A stretch of 64,000 nucleotides of DNA from Sporothrix humicola. Taxonomy: Eukaryota; Ascomycota; Sordariomycetes; Ophiostomatales; Ophiostomataceae. The position numbers and the translations under genes were made by a program. Numbering within the stretch: position 1 is the first letter of the stretch; each line of letters starts with the position of its first letter. Positions 9,444 to 20,570 of this stretch are shown here, in pieces. The stretch covers positions 296,511-360,510 of the forward strand of contig WNYE01000042.1 of NCBI GenBank assembly GCA_021396245.1. The letters are read 5' to 3'. A model generated the notes under the pieces. It worked only from the letters and a program-made list of their open reading frames with translations. It was not told the DNA's origin and did not search any database.

Positions 9444-12404
9444 TCAGGCGCTGCCTTCGTGCACTTCTATGTCGCGAACATACTTCACGAACGTCTTCTT
9501 ATGGGCCTGTTGAGAGAGTGGTTGTTAGACAAGGTCACAAATAGGAGATTTGAATACAGAGAGATGTACGTACCATGCCAGCATAGCGGCCGTCGCGGAG
9601 AACGCAAATGTACCGCAGACCCAGCTTGACGAAGCATTCGTACACGAGATCCATAGGAGATCGGATGTCAAGAGCGACGGGAGCCTGGACAATGAAGATG
9701 GTTAGCACGTTGTCATATATCACAATGATTAGTCGTTAATTCTTACCGGGTCAATGTATGGGGTGAAGTCGGTGGGGTCGACAGTCTGCTCGTTGTCGTC
9801 GGAGTCGTCGATACTGGGGACGGAAGCCATCAAACAGAAGCTGGACGCTTCGTCCCGCAGATTGTCGAGAGCAAACTCTAGGTCGGGCGCCGGAATCAGA
9901 CCCACGAGAATGTCGTGCCGCACAATCGGCAGCCCGCCATCCAGCTCGCCTGCACGATGGAGACTCTCCAGCTTCTGGCGAAGCACTGTGGCCTTGACTA
10001 GGGGCGACGACGAGATGTCGATGATGCGGTTCCGGCGGACACGGGGCACAATGTCGGCCAAGTCCGAGGTGAACACGGGCTTGTGCTTGTTGTTGAGGAA
10101 GGGATACGAGTTCATCTCGGTGAGCAGGTCGTAGATGGACAGGGGCTCAATGGCGTCGGCAGTCCACTTGGCCACCAGGATCGCCAGCGAGAACGGCAAG
10201 ACATAGTCGAGGCTGCCCGTGATCTCAAACAAAATGACAGCCAGAGTAACGGAAAGACGAGTGACACCGCACATCGTAGCGCCAGCAGCGATCAAACCAT
10301 AGACACCGGGCTGAATGCACGAAGCCTCACCAATGGCAGGGCATGTGCCCCAAACCGACCAGGTCGGAGAGCTGAGAACCACCCACTGCACAGCATGACC
10401 CACCATGCGGCCCATGAGACCGCCGACGACCATAGACGGCACGTAAATACCAGCCGGCACTTTCTATTCAGAGTTAGTGTATGTCCACACATGAGCTAAG
10501 ATATGACAGGAAGAAGGTGAAACTCACAATGCCAAAGGTGACAATGGTCAGGACGCCCTTGATAAGGAAAGCACCGAAGAGCTTGGGCATCATTGGTGGA
10601 ATGTCGTCGACCTCGGACGGGCAGATGCCCAGGTTTTTGAGGTTGTTATCAGTGACGTCGCAGGGCGCGGCCAGGTTGTAGAGCAGTTCAGCAACAGGGA
10701 GCTTTGTCAAGTCGTTCCAATAGCCGACAAGGCCAGTGACAAGAGCAACAAGCACAACTTCCAGTAGCGGGTGTTTCTTGATCAAGGGAATGCCACGGAA
10801 TGACTTGGCCCAATGGCGCGATGCCTTGATGAACATGGCACCAGCCACACCACCAAGAACACCAACGGCCACAAAGCTGCCCAGCTCAAAGTATTCCCAA
10901 TCTACGGGATACTGTACTTGGAACATGACAATCTTGTTTGTGCCATACGGGTTCAAGAACTTGAGTGTCAGGGCCGCTGTGATGCAGCAGAAAAAGGTGC
11001 GGAAAAGAGTCTTGGCGGGGAAGAAGTAAGCCACTTCCTCAAGACAGAAGAGGACGCCACCGAGAGGAGCGCCGAAAGCGACGGCAACACCAGCGGCGGC
11101 GGCTGCCGAAAGAACTTCACGCCGCTTCGCGTCGTTCCGGTCGTACTTTGTGAACAAACGGCACGCAATATTGCCGACACAGGTAGCAATATGAACATAG
11201 GGACCCTCCTTTCCGAGACTGAGACCAGAAGCCACACTGAGAATCAGGCCAAGAGACTTGATCACAAGAGTCTTGAAACCTAGGAATCCGTGCAACACAA
11301 AGCCGCTCAGGATGACACGCACTTCGGCGACACCACTGCCAGCAGCAGAAAAGTACACCATAGGCGGCGAGGACTGCGATGACTTGTTCTCCGGAGGAGG
11401 AGGGGTGCTGCTAGAACTGTTACCACCGTTGGCATCGTCGACACCGCCATAGCGTCTGCGAGAGCTACTGCCAACACCGTTTTCATCGTCCGCAACATCG
11501 TCTTCAAGTCCTGCCGGGACAGGCTCTGCAGCCAGGTTTTCGTCAAGCGTGGACAGCCGGAATGCCGAGGGCACGACTGTCTTTGTCGTCAGGGTGAGGA
11601 GGCATGCAAGAGAGGCAAAGAAGATGACACCGATAATATAAGCACCATATTCTGCCCACATCTCAGCAGGGCCTTCGGCGCCAATGACCTCTGCCCATTC
11701 TCGCCAGTCGGTGCAAGCACCGTTAGGACAGCATTGCTATGAACGTTAGTTGTCTTGTCTCTTGTGCACGCTCATGCTCGTAGTGACAGGATGTCTGAGA
11801 CACATACCTTTTCAGTCATGTACCACCCCAGGGTGCAGTACCCGTACTTGTAGTCAAACGCCACAGCCTCTGACACATCGATCGCATAGGCCAGAACTGC
11901 AACCACGAAACCAACCAGCGCCGAAAGCACCCAACCCTGTGCACCGTCAAAGAGCACGTACACGCGACCCCAAAAGTCCTTGCGGTTACGCAGCGCCTTC
12001 ACCCGATACGCGTCCAGTATGCTATCGTGTACCCAGTCGGTGGATGTGAACTGATCGTACCATACCCGCTCGTCGGGTGCGATGGAAGCTTTGGACTCGG
12101 CCATGGACGACTCGTTCCGATCGGACAGCGCGCTTATCAGGCGGTGGCTCCAGGAGCCCGCCCGGCTGTGGTGTCGCGGCGCAGTTCCAGCATAGCTGTG
12201 CGACCTGGTGAGATTCGGCTGTCGGGATGTGCGCGATCGTTGGCTCTGCAGGAGGCCGGTCCGCTCGTCCGGTGGATCATCGGCGGTGATGGAGCCTCGT
12301 CGGCTTAGGCGGTGGTGTCGAGAGAGGGAAGGCGATGGAGGACCCGACGAGAGGTGGCTGGAGCTCCCGTGAGTGGGCATCAAGCCAGAACCAGCTTCGG
12401 CCAT
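9444..12404 (-). CDS. CLC-type chloride channel/antiporter with CBS domains
   Basis: Predicted 898-aa protein in five exons (12404-11808, 11736-10528, 10463-9747, 9684-9574, 9506-9444), every junction in phase 0. The N-terminal 150 residues are Ser/Arg-rich and cytosolic. The channel core carries the CLC signatures: GKEGPYVHIA (about residues 374-383, with the gating glutamate), VAFGAPLGGVLFCLEEV (with the second, proton-path glutamate) and KVPAGIYVPSMVVGG just after intron 2. Both glutamates being present suggests a Cl-/H+ exchanger like Gef1 rather than a pure channel; this is inference. Two CBS repeats follow, the second split by the last two introns (RYICVLRDGRYAGM). Yeast Gef1 acts in Golgi and endosomal membranes and affects copper loading and ion homeostasis. 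It shares a 1.6-kb divergent promoter region with NRDE2. Confidence 0.95.
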
Positions 12405-13980
12405 GATGGCTGAGCGTCCAGGAGAGGAGGGAAAGGGGTAAAAGTTGTTGAGGATGAGAGATCGATGCCCAGTTGTTGTGAAGAATCAGGAAAATATATT
12501 GTCGAGAAGATGTAAGAGATGGCCGACAGCGGCTAATATCGACTATCAGGATATAAGGAGGCGGCTGCGATGATGGCGTCAGAGAACGGTTGCATGCACG
12601 GGAGAGGCGAGTACAGCAGATCAGTTGATTGAGTTAGTACCCGGTTGCCGTTCGGAATATGAAGCTGCAGACGCAGAGACGCGAAGACGCCACAGCAGTT
12701 TCACGAATCCCAGCAAAGACGTCGAACGAAGCACGCCTGCTTTCTTCAGTCGTGTCTGTTTTTAAATCTGGCGAATTGTCTCTGTTTTGGACAAGAGACG
12801 AGAGAATGAGAGTGTGGGGGGTATAAAGGACAGTGACTCGGGCCACGTGAGGAATCAACAAATGCGAGTCTCAGGCCGGACGAAAGCAAGCAACGAACGC
12901 AAGCGACAGCGCCGATCACAGGGACTCGAGGGTCTTGTTTCTTTCACACAGGCTGTCGTAATTCCTGTTTCTTATCCTTCTTTGTAGGATCTTCGCGTGA
13001 ATTCCGAAAGGTTAAATTACCTCGTAACCCCTCGCCCCAAGAATCGACAAAGTCAAGGCAGCGGACCACCACGAGGCGGGAGGAATGCCGGTAGCGCAAG
13101 TCGAGATGCGTTGGTCGAAATTCTTTGGTTGAGGCTTGCACAACGCAGCCGAAGCAGACGTGGCTGGTGTTTGAAGTAAGATGCGAATAGGAGGAAGAAA
13201 CACAGGGGCAGAGGGGAAGACGAAAAGTTGGAGATCGTTTAGCAAGGGCAGTGACGGGGACAACAGGGTAGTTCTGAAGCAGTCGCGGTGGGCCCGGAAG
13301 CGGAGCCTCGACTCGATGGCGCCAGGCACCTGCCTCAGTGTGAATGAAGCTTATTGTAAATGACAACACGGGAAGGCACGAAGGACCGCTGATTATCTTA
13401 ACAACCCAACGAGCAAAGAAAGGCAGGTGCAATGGGAAGAAAATGCAAAAAGTACTCGGAGGTTGTAAAGACGATAAAAGGGTAATTACGACCGGTCATG
13501 GCTGTTGCCGTTCGTGTTGGAGGGTGTTTCTACGTCGTACACTGGTTTGGCAAGTGAACCCTGAATGAGATGCGCTAATCATGCACAAGTCGACCAATCT
13601 GTGGGGAAGCCCAGCGTCTAGGCTGCTTCTTCTAGCCTGCTGCAGCAAGCCCAGCCGCGTCATTTTGCCCCTGTGACGTCCACGGTTTGCTGGAATGGCT
13701 GCACGCCACCATCAACAAGCTAAACAGCCGACACAAAACAAGCCAACCAGACAAGGCTGTGCGAAAACCACCAAAACGCGTGCCTTGCTGCTGCATCAAG
13801 GCTGTCTCAGAGGCGCAAATTGATGGTGTGCTGCACGAACAGCGCGTCGATGCCGTGCGAAAGCCGCCAAACACACTGTATATCGACAAGGGGCCTCAAG
13901 GCTTCACATTCGCCTTTTCAGGTAACCTTTTCGGCCTCACTGTCTGATTAGCAGAGCCCTTGCAAGGCTGATGCAGACGG
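12405..13980. other. Divergent promoter region of CLC and NRDE2 genes
   Basis: The two flanking genes point away from each other. A CACGTG palindrome lies at 12844-12849. Near the NRDE2 end (13636-13947) is an open plus-strand frame with no ATG that contains the hexapeptide AVRKPP twice, 96 bp apart. It is described under findings and is not called as a gene. Confidence 0.5.
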
Positions 13981-16900
13981 ATGGCCTCGCCTAGACATGA
14001 CAGGCGGGATGACCGCCTAGGCCACTCAACGGAAGGTGATGGCATTGGCGAGAAGGAACGTCGGGACCGCCACCGCGAGCACCACGGCCATCGCAGCCAC
14101 AGGAGTGACCACCGGGACGATCATGACCGTCACAGGCATGGGCATCGTGGGCGAGAGAGAAGCGACCATGACCGGGACCGCGACCGGCATCATGACAAGA
14201 AGTCTCGTCATGATCGTTCTGAAAGGTCGCGAGATGACAGAGACAGGCAGTCAAGTCGTCATGATTATCACACTCATCGAGAAGAGAAGCACCATCGAGA
14301 CCATCGAGAGTATAGGGACCACAAGGGTGACAGGGATCACAGGGATCGGCACTCCTCTCGCGATGAAAAACACTCTCGGCATCGCAGCAGAGAGAGAGAA
14401 AGAGATGCCACGAAATCAAGCAGTCGTCACGATAGCCGGCATGAAAGCTCTCGCCGTGACAAGCAGCGCGACCACCACGAGACTCAGATGGTGATTTTCC
14501 GTTCCAACGACCAGAGCCAGCGAGACAAGCACCAGGATATCTACCGAGAAGCGGTAGGGGACAGCGACGATACTCTATTTTCTCTTGATACTCGCGGAGA
14601 CTCTCTTATCTGGCAGTTTGGGACCAACGACTCACGCCGTGTGCCGTCTTACAACCGCTTCAGACATGGCCGCGCAGTGCTAGGCTCGCGGGGTCAATTC
14701 ACCTTCACCCAGGAAGGCTCCAAGGTTACTTTTGGCATTGATCCAACAAGCGCCAGAGGCGGATCCGTCTTTCGCGACAAGAACAACCCTCTGTTACGCC
14801 GGGTGCTACAAGGTTCGGTTACAAAGTCAAAATCAAAACAAGGGCGCAGCACGTCAAATAAGAAACAGAAACCGGCCGATTCCTCCAATGCCGACAATGA
14901 ACCAGCCAGTAAAGACGACTTTGTGCCGCTCCGAACGTCAAAGAAGCGGAGGCGGGGCTCGGACTCTAGCCAGGATAGCGACTCTGAATCCGATGGATCT
15001 GACCAGACCGGCGATAACGATGATTCCGAAGACTCTTCGGCGTCTTCGAACAGCAACTCGGATGCAGAAGATGACGACTTTATCGCAGACGAAGACAACC
15101 ACAGCGTTATCATCAAGAAAAAACTCGCAGGGCTAAACCAACGTGTCAAGGATGACCCGCAAGATGTCGATGCATGGCTCGATCTTGTCGACCTACAAGA
15201 CCAACAGAGCCTTCTTCTGGGCAATGACGATATCGACCAAAATATCGGGGCCGTCGGTGGTCCTGTCAAATCGAAAGACGAGATTACGGGTATCTCGAAT
15301 ATGAAGCTGTCCATCATCGACTCAGCCCTCCGACAGGTCAGATCTCCGCCCGCACGCGAGAGGCTACAGCTTGCCATGATGCGGGAGGGCGCCAAAGTGT
15401 GGACACCAAAGCGGCTGGCTCAGCAATGGACAGACTTGGCCAAGGATAATGCTTCTGGCAGCGGTCTGAGCTTTTTGCTGTGGAAGGCACGCCTGGATTT
15501 TGAGATGACTAGTTTGTCAACGCTCACCGTTGACAACATCAAAAGCTTCTTAATAAATCGTCTCCGCTCACTGGAGAATGAGGCAGCTTCAGCTGTGGGA
15601 GACATCGCCAAACAAGCCGACATATACTCTCAGGTCATCTATGTTTTCCTCCGTGCAACTCGGTTTCTCTACGATGCCGGTTTCAGAGACCTCGCCGCGG
15701 CTGCTTGGCAGGCAATTTTGGAATCATCCTTTGCACGCCCACCAACGGAAGTTGAGGGAGCCAGCCTTGGCCAGTTTTGGGACAGCGAAATTCAACGCAT
15801 CGGCGAAGATGGGGCCCAAGGCTGGCGCAGTTATGCTGCAAAGATACAGGCCGGTGAGGATGCTGAGGAGGCCCTTTTGGACTACAATGTTCAAAATCAA
15901 ACTCTCCCAACCCTGGACTTTGCAAAGTTGTCTGAAGCTGCTCATCAGGGCGAGTTCAACGACATGGATGAATACAAGCCGCTCTACGAGGCATGGGTGG
16001 CGGCCGAACGGCAGCGAGCAGATTTCGCTAAACTTCCAGCAAGAGTCATCGACGAGATCAATGATAGAGGGTTCGAAGACGTATTCCGCGTTGCCGTCTT
16101 CTCTGATTTCAGCTCGTTGCTATTCCACATTCCTAATACCGTGCTACCAGTGGTGAAGCCATTCTTGATCGACGCCTTCTTGCTCTTCTGCCAGCTTCCC
16201 CCAGCGTTTTCTACGAGTTCATGGGTCAAGACAGCCCGCAACGACCCGTTTCTCGCCATCGTTGTCTTGTCGGAAGAAGGGGATATTAATAATATAAAAC
16301 TCGGTCCTCCACAACATATCCCGGAGGGTGAGCTCGACACTGTCGGCCGAGACCCTCCTGATATGTTCTACGACGGAAGCAGGATTGTAGGGTCATCCGA
16401 CTTGCTCTTTTCTCTTCCTTGTTGGTTCCGTTACCTACCTGACTGGCTTCGTCTGCAAGACTCGACCGATGCCAAGGCACCCGTTCCGCCTCAATGGGTG
16501 GCCAATACATTACGGCAACTTGTCCGGTCATTTGGGGTTGGTGAACTGGCACAATACAGTCTTGCTGTTGATTCTCTGGTTAATCCATCGGGTATAAAAA
16601 AGGCGGCCAGAACCCTGATCAAGCAAGATGTGTCCAACGCGGCTTTATATGAAGCATATGCGCAAGCCGAGTTTTCGCGTGGAAACGTTGATGTAGCACG
16701 CACTGTGCTGGCGTCTGCCACCTCGGGAACAGGTATATCAGATATCGAGTCCGAGCTATCCTTGCGGCACACGTGGGCATGGATTGAGCTGGAAAGTGGC
16801 CAAAAGGACGACGCGATCTCCCGCCTTCGTCTACGCCCTGCTCCTGGCGACAATATTGAGGCGGATAACAACCCCAACCAAGCTATCTCGCCTGCTGAGT

Positions 16901-17901
16901 TGTTACGGCTGAGGCACATCCTCCGCACGGGTATGGAATTCGGGCTCTCAGCAGGACACGCTCGGCAAGCAGCCCTCCACGCCCAAGCCTTTGTCCTATT
17001 TGAGTACCTGTCTTCAACGGACCACGAAAAGCAGCTTCCACTAAAGCAGCAGTCCAAGCAGGGCAATTTGTCGGCCGCATTAGCTGCTGCATTCACATTT
17101 TCAGAGGACATACAGTCTCGTGGCCACGGATCTGCGACCATCCATGAGCAGTTCCTTCAGGGTGTGGCCCGCATCATCTACTTCCACGCGACTCATGGAT
17201 CGTACCGTCCAATTGATCTGCAGGCACCACTACAAAAGATGGTGGCTCTGTTTCCCCAAAACGGCATCTTTCTCCGCCTATTTGCCTGGGTCGACCCGAC
17301 ATCGTCTTCAGGTTTGTCGCGTTTGCGACCTGACAATCCACTGCAAAAGATCATTGATACAGTCGTACTTGCGCGGGACAACGACTGCCCAAGCAACCGT
17401 GCTTTCGTCATTCGACAAGACCTACAATCTGGATACGGCCAGGGCCATGCCGCCAGAGCAGCCTTTGAACGAGCCTTGGGTGGCAGCCACGGCAGCAGCA
17501 ACCACAACCTCGCCTGTTTTGGAAATACACGCCTCTGGCAGGCATTTATTCACCTGACTGCAGTGGAGGCCATGGCGTCAGCAACAGTAACAGCACGCAG
17601 TGACGGACGAGGCGTCCGTGTGCGAGGTATTGACAAGAAGATGGTGGCTCTGGCCAAGGAGGTGTACTACCGCGCGGTACGGGCCTGTCCTGGATCCAAA
17701 GACGTGCTGCTGGAGGCCTTTGGGCCGAACACGGGACTTGTAGCGACGTCGTCCGAGGCCGGCATGTCGCCAAGTGACCTTCGTGCCGTGTTCCAGACAG
17801 TGGTGGGCAAGGGGCTACGGGTGCATATCGATCTAATCGAGGTACAGGATCGTGCGAGGGACGCACTGAAAAGATACACAAAATATTGGAGTGAACTATA
17901 G
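13981..17901 (+). CDS. NRDE2 family nuclear RNA-processing protein
   Basis: A single exon of 1306 aa. The first 170 residues are extremely rich in His, Arg, Asp and Ser (RD/RS/HD-like), typical of nuclear splicing-associated proteins. A short conserved block follows (LIWQFGTNDSRRVPSYNR), then an acidic Ser-rich stretch at about 300-370. The NRDE-2 domain begins near 375 (VIIKKKLAGLNQRVKDDPQD, AWLDLVDLQDQQ) and runs into HAT/TPR-like helical repeats to the C-terminus. In C. elegans, fission yeast (Nrl1) and mammals, NRDE2 binds the MTR4 helicase and acts in nuclear RNA silencing, cryptic-intron handling and exosome control. The start is the first ATG of the open frame and is followed at once by the charged domain. 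The protein lacks introns despite its length. Family call is strong; silencing role in this fungus is inferred. Confidence 0.92.
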   Translation: MASPRHDRRDDRLGHSTEGDGIGEKERRDRHREHHGHRSHRSDHRDDHDRHRHGHRGRERSDHDRDRDRHHDKKSRHDRSERSRDDRDRQSSRHDYHTHREEKHHRDHREYRDHKGDRDHRDRHSSRDEKHSRHRSRERERDATKSSSRHDSRHESSRRDKQRDHHETQMVIFRSNDQSQRDKHQDIYREAVGDSDDTLFSLDTRGDSLIWQFGTNDSRRVPSYNRFRHGRAVLGSRGQFTFTQEGSKVTFGIDPTSARGGSVFRDKNNPLLRRVLQGSVTKSKSKQGRSTSNKKQKPADSSNADNEPASKDDFVPLRTSKKRRRGSDSSQDSDSESDGSDQTGDNDDSEDSSASSNSNSDAEDDDFIADEDNHSVIIKKKLAGLNQRVKDDPQDVDAWLDLVDLQDQQSLLLGNDDIDQNIGAVGGPVKSKDEITGISNMKLSIIDSALRQVRSPPARERLQLAMMREGAKVWTPKRLAQQWTDLAKDNASGSGLSFLLWKARLDFEMTSLSTLTVDNIKSFLINRLRSLENEAASAVGDIAKQADIYSQVIYVFLRATRFLYDAGFRDLAAAAWQAILESSFARPPTEVEGASLGQFWDSEIQRIGEDGAQGWRSYAAKIQAGEDAEEALLDYNVQNQTLPTLDFAKLSEAAHQGEFNDMDEYKPLYEAWVAAERQRADFAKLPARVIDEINDRGFEDVFRVAVFSDFSSLLFHIPNTVLPVVKPFLIDAFLLFCQLPPAFSTSSWVKTARNDPFLAIVVLSEEGDINNIKLGPPQHIPEGELDTVGRDPPDMFYDGSRIVGSSDLLFSLPCWFRYLPDWLRLQDSTDAKAPVPPQWVANTLRQLVRSFGVGELAQYSLAVDSLVNPSGIKKAARTLIKQDVSNAALYEAYAQAEFSRGNVDVARTVLASATSGTGISDIESELSLRHTWAWIELESGQKDDAISRLRLRPAPGDNIEADNNPNQAISPAELLRLRHILRTGMEFGLSAGHARQAALHAQAFVLFEYLSSTDHEKQLPLKQQSKQGNLSAALAAAFTFSEDIQSRGHGSATIHEQFLQGVARIIYFHATHGSYRPIDLQAPLQKMVALFPQNGIFLRLFAWVDPTSSSGLSRLRPDNPLQKIIDTVVLARDNDCPSNRAFVIRQDLQSGYGQGHAARAAFERALGGSHGSSNHNLACFGNTRLWQAFIHLTAVEAMASATVTARSDGRGVRVRGIDKKMVALAKEVYYRAVRACPGSKDVLLEAFGPNTGLVATSSEAGMSPSDLRAVFQTVVGKGLRVHIDLIEVQDRARDALKRYTKYWSEL

Positions 17902-18012
17902 ACGTTCCTTAAAGGTTGATACACCAACAAAATTCAATTCAATTCGCGGCTCCTATGAATACACCTAAGTATGCTATCTCAACGTAATGTGACAAGACAA
18001 AATAAAACCTCT
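17902..18012. other. Very short convergent intergenic region
   Basis: Only 111 bp separate the stop codons of NRDE2 (+) and aspartyl aminopeptidase (-). The 3' untranslated regions of the two mRNAs must therefore overlap unless both are unusually short, which would allow antisense pairing. It is AT-rich and includes an AATAAA at 18001-18006. Confidence 0.6.
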
Positions 18013-19745
18013 TTAATCAACGAGGATCTTGGCCTCGAGGCCCGAGTAGTGGTCAAAGAAGGTAGAGAACAGCTTGATGCCGTACTCCACATCGTAGGCG
18101 CCACCCGTCTCGCGGATACTGTGCATGCTGAGCTGCGGGTTGCCCAGATCCAGAGTGCGGACGCCCAGCTTGGCCGACAGCATGGGGCCAATGGTGCTGC
18201 CGCAGGACGAGTCGTTGCGGACAACAAACAGCTGCAGCGGCACACCGGCAGCGCGGGCGGTCTCCTGCAGCAAAACGATGCCGGGCGAGTTGGTGACGTA
18301 GCGCTGGTTGGCATTGACCTTGATGACAGTGCCCTTGTTGATCAGCGGGTGGTGGTTGCTCTCGTACTTGCCGGCGTAGTTGGGGTGCACGGAGTGGGCC
18401 ATGTCGGCCGAAACCAGGAACGACGTCGAGCAGGTCTGCTCAAAGGAGGTGGCCGACACGCCCTCGGACGAAGACGCAGAAGACGCGGCCGGGATCACAG
18501 ACAGGCGCCGCAGAATGGCGGGCAGCATGTTGGAGTTGGCACCCTGTGCGGACAGCGAGCCAATCTCCTCGTGGTCGAAGCAGCTGATCAGGCGAATGGC
18601 CGACTCGTTATCAAGGCTGTTGGCGGGTGCCACGGAGCCAATCAGGCCCATGACGCTGCAGTAGGTCATGCCCAGGTTGTCGAGGCGGGGCGAGAAGATA
18701 AACTCCTCGTGCAGGCCGCCAAGGCACGACTTCTGGGTGTCGTACAGCACGAGCTCGAAATCGGCCACCTCGTCGGCCGTGACGCCTGCCTCCTTGGCGA
18801 TAATGTCGATAAGCACCGGGTGGTGGCGCTCCGTCATGGGCTGCAGGGGCTGCGTAGCCGCGGCGGACGTGGACGCGCTATCGTCGGTCACAACGCTGGC
18901 AGAGTCGGCAGCCGTCTTGTTGAGCTCGGCAGACACAAGACCTGCGATCGGGAACAGTTCCGTTTCTTTGTTGGGGTTGAACTCGGACGACCGATCGAGG
19001 TGGATTGCCAGCGTGGGGATGCGCAGAATGGGGCGCTCTACCTTGATGAGCTTCTGCACAATGTTGCCGTCGGCGGTGCGGACCAGAACACGGCCGGCAA
19101 CACTCAGGTCACGATCGAACCAGCTGTGCCAGATACCGCCGCCATAGGTCTCGACGCCGACCTGCAGGAAGCCGACATTCGACTTGCGGCTGACGGGCTT
19201 GAGACGCAGGCACGGCGAGTCGGTATGGGCGCCGATCATGGCCACAGGGTTACCCGGCCGCCACTTGGCGCCGACAGCAAAAGCCACAATCGACGAGCCG
19301 TTGCGGGTGACATAGTACTTGCCGCCGGGCTTCAGCGACGCCGACCAGTCATCGCGCTCCTTGATAGCACGGAAGCCGGCCTTTTCCAGGCGAGCAACAG
19401 CCGAAGCAACGGCGTGGTAAGCTGCGGCGATAGTAAGTCAGCTTATGTCAGTCAAAAACTCGCTTATCACGGTGAGGCTGGAAAGGCATATTTAGTGGGC
19501 AGTGAAGGGGCTCAAGACGTACGGGTAGGCGACTCATTGACAAAGTCAATAAACTCGTAGGCGGACTTGGGAGGAGCCATGGTGGTAGCGGTAGAGGAGA
19601 ACGTGCGGTGATGGAGCTGCTGTGTCGGTGACACTTGAGATGCTGGTGATGGAATCGGCACGGATGTTGCGATTGCAGAACGCGGGGTGAAGGACGAGAC
19701 AAAGGCCACTGCTGAAGATAGCACTCGGCCGGACTTTTGCAGCAT
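18013..19745 (-). CDS. Aspartyl aminopeptidase, M18 family (Ape4/DNPEP type)
   Basis: Two exons, 19745-19523 and 19421-18013, joined as ESPT-PYHAVASAVARLEK. M18 motifs are present: GAHTDSP (metal-binding His and Asp), LDNESAIRLISCFDHEEIGS (bridging Asp, then Glu pair), SADMAHSVHPNY and NDSSCGSTIGP. The enzyme removes N-terminal Asp or Glu from peptides using two zinc ions. The Met at 19580 (MAPPKSAYEFIDFVNESPT) matches the usual cytosolic start and gives 488 aa. The upstream in-frame Met at 19745 gives 543 aa and adds 55 residues rich in Ser, Arg and Ala with almost no acidic residue, resembling a mitochondrial presequence. I give the longer span but cannot decide which start is used. A long antisense open frame across this gene reflects GC-rich codon use. 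Confidence 0.93.
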
Positions 19746-20345
19746 CTATGAAATAGAGGCGAGGAAGGAGCGAACGTGAGGGTTCAAGTATGTTTTTTTA
19801 CCAAGATCCAAAAAGGAAAGTACAAAGGAGGTAAACGCAAACACAGAAACTGTCGTCAAATCAAGTCCGGTTTTTTGGGGAAGCGGCGTTGCCTCTCTGC
19901 CGTCCGTACCGTATTCTCAGCCCCACAGGCGAGCGACCACCTGCCGTCTCTGGCAGTTGCTACTCCGCACTTGCAGGCGCTGCCCCCATTGGCCAATCTG
20001 CCCCGCCAGGCTGCCCAGATGGGTCACGTGCAGCATCTGTCTGCTTTTATGCTTGTTTTGTTGACAACGGATGACACGATGTAAGATTTATTTTTGTCTT
20101 TCTGCACCGGAAGTGCTTGATTTTGGAGTATTTTAGTAGTGTATGGCGCATGGTGATATGCATAGAAAGAAAAGAGTGGCGATCACAAAGTTGTGCAGTA
20201 GGTGAAGGTATAGTATTTTGGTACACAAGTTTGATAATTTTCACGAACAGCTGGTGAACAGTTTTTGCGTATCATAAGAATGGTAGGGTTGACAATTATC
20301 AGAAGTCAGTATCTCTGTTATTCAACTCTCCATCTTAGGAAAGTG
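19746..20345 (-). promoter_or_regulatory. Promoter region of the aspartyl aminopeptidase gene
   Basis: Immediately upstream of the minus-strand gene. It contains the palindrome ATTGGCCAAT at 19989-19998 (two opposed CCAAT boxes) and GGTCACGTGC at 20022-20031, with a CACGTG core typical of bHLH factors such as Cbf1. Use of these sites is inferred from motif match and position only. Confidence 0.4.
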
Positions 20346-20550
20346 AGTAGGTAAAAGAAAGGCGAATGACTGGAGTGCAGAAAGCTGCCTATTCCAACTC
20401 CAGGCAGAACCGTGAAGGTCAAAATGGCGAAGAACAGCAACAAATCGTGAATCGGCGGAATGACTGGCAGGTCTCCGCAGCTTGACTTGGGCTGGCTATT
20501 TTACGGTGTCTTTTTAACAATTATCTTGCTTCTTTCCATTATTTATATTC

Positions 20551-20570
20551 ACACACACACACACACACAC
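20551..20570 (+). repeat. (AC)10 microsatellite
   Basis: Ten perfect AC repeats, followed by TCACTCTCTC. Read directly. It is a simple-sequence tract in the gene-free region. Confidence 0.95.

Noticed and set aside
17971..19560. 529-codon plus-strand open frame opposite aspartyl aminopeptidase
   Set aside because: It mirrors the codon pattern of the real M18 gene. The translation is compositionally odd, has no motif, and the minus strand carries all catalytic signatures.
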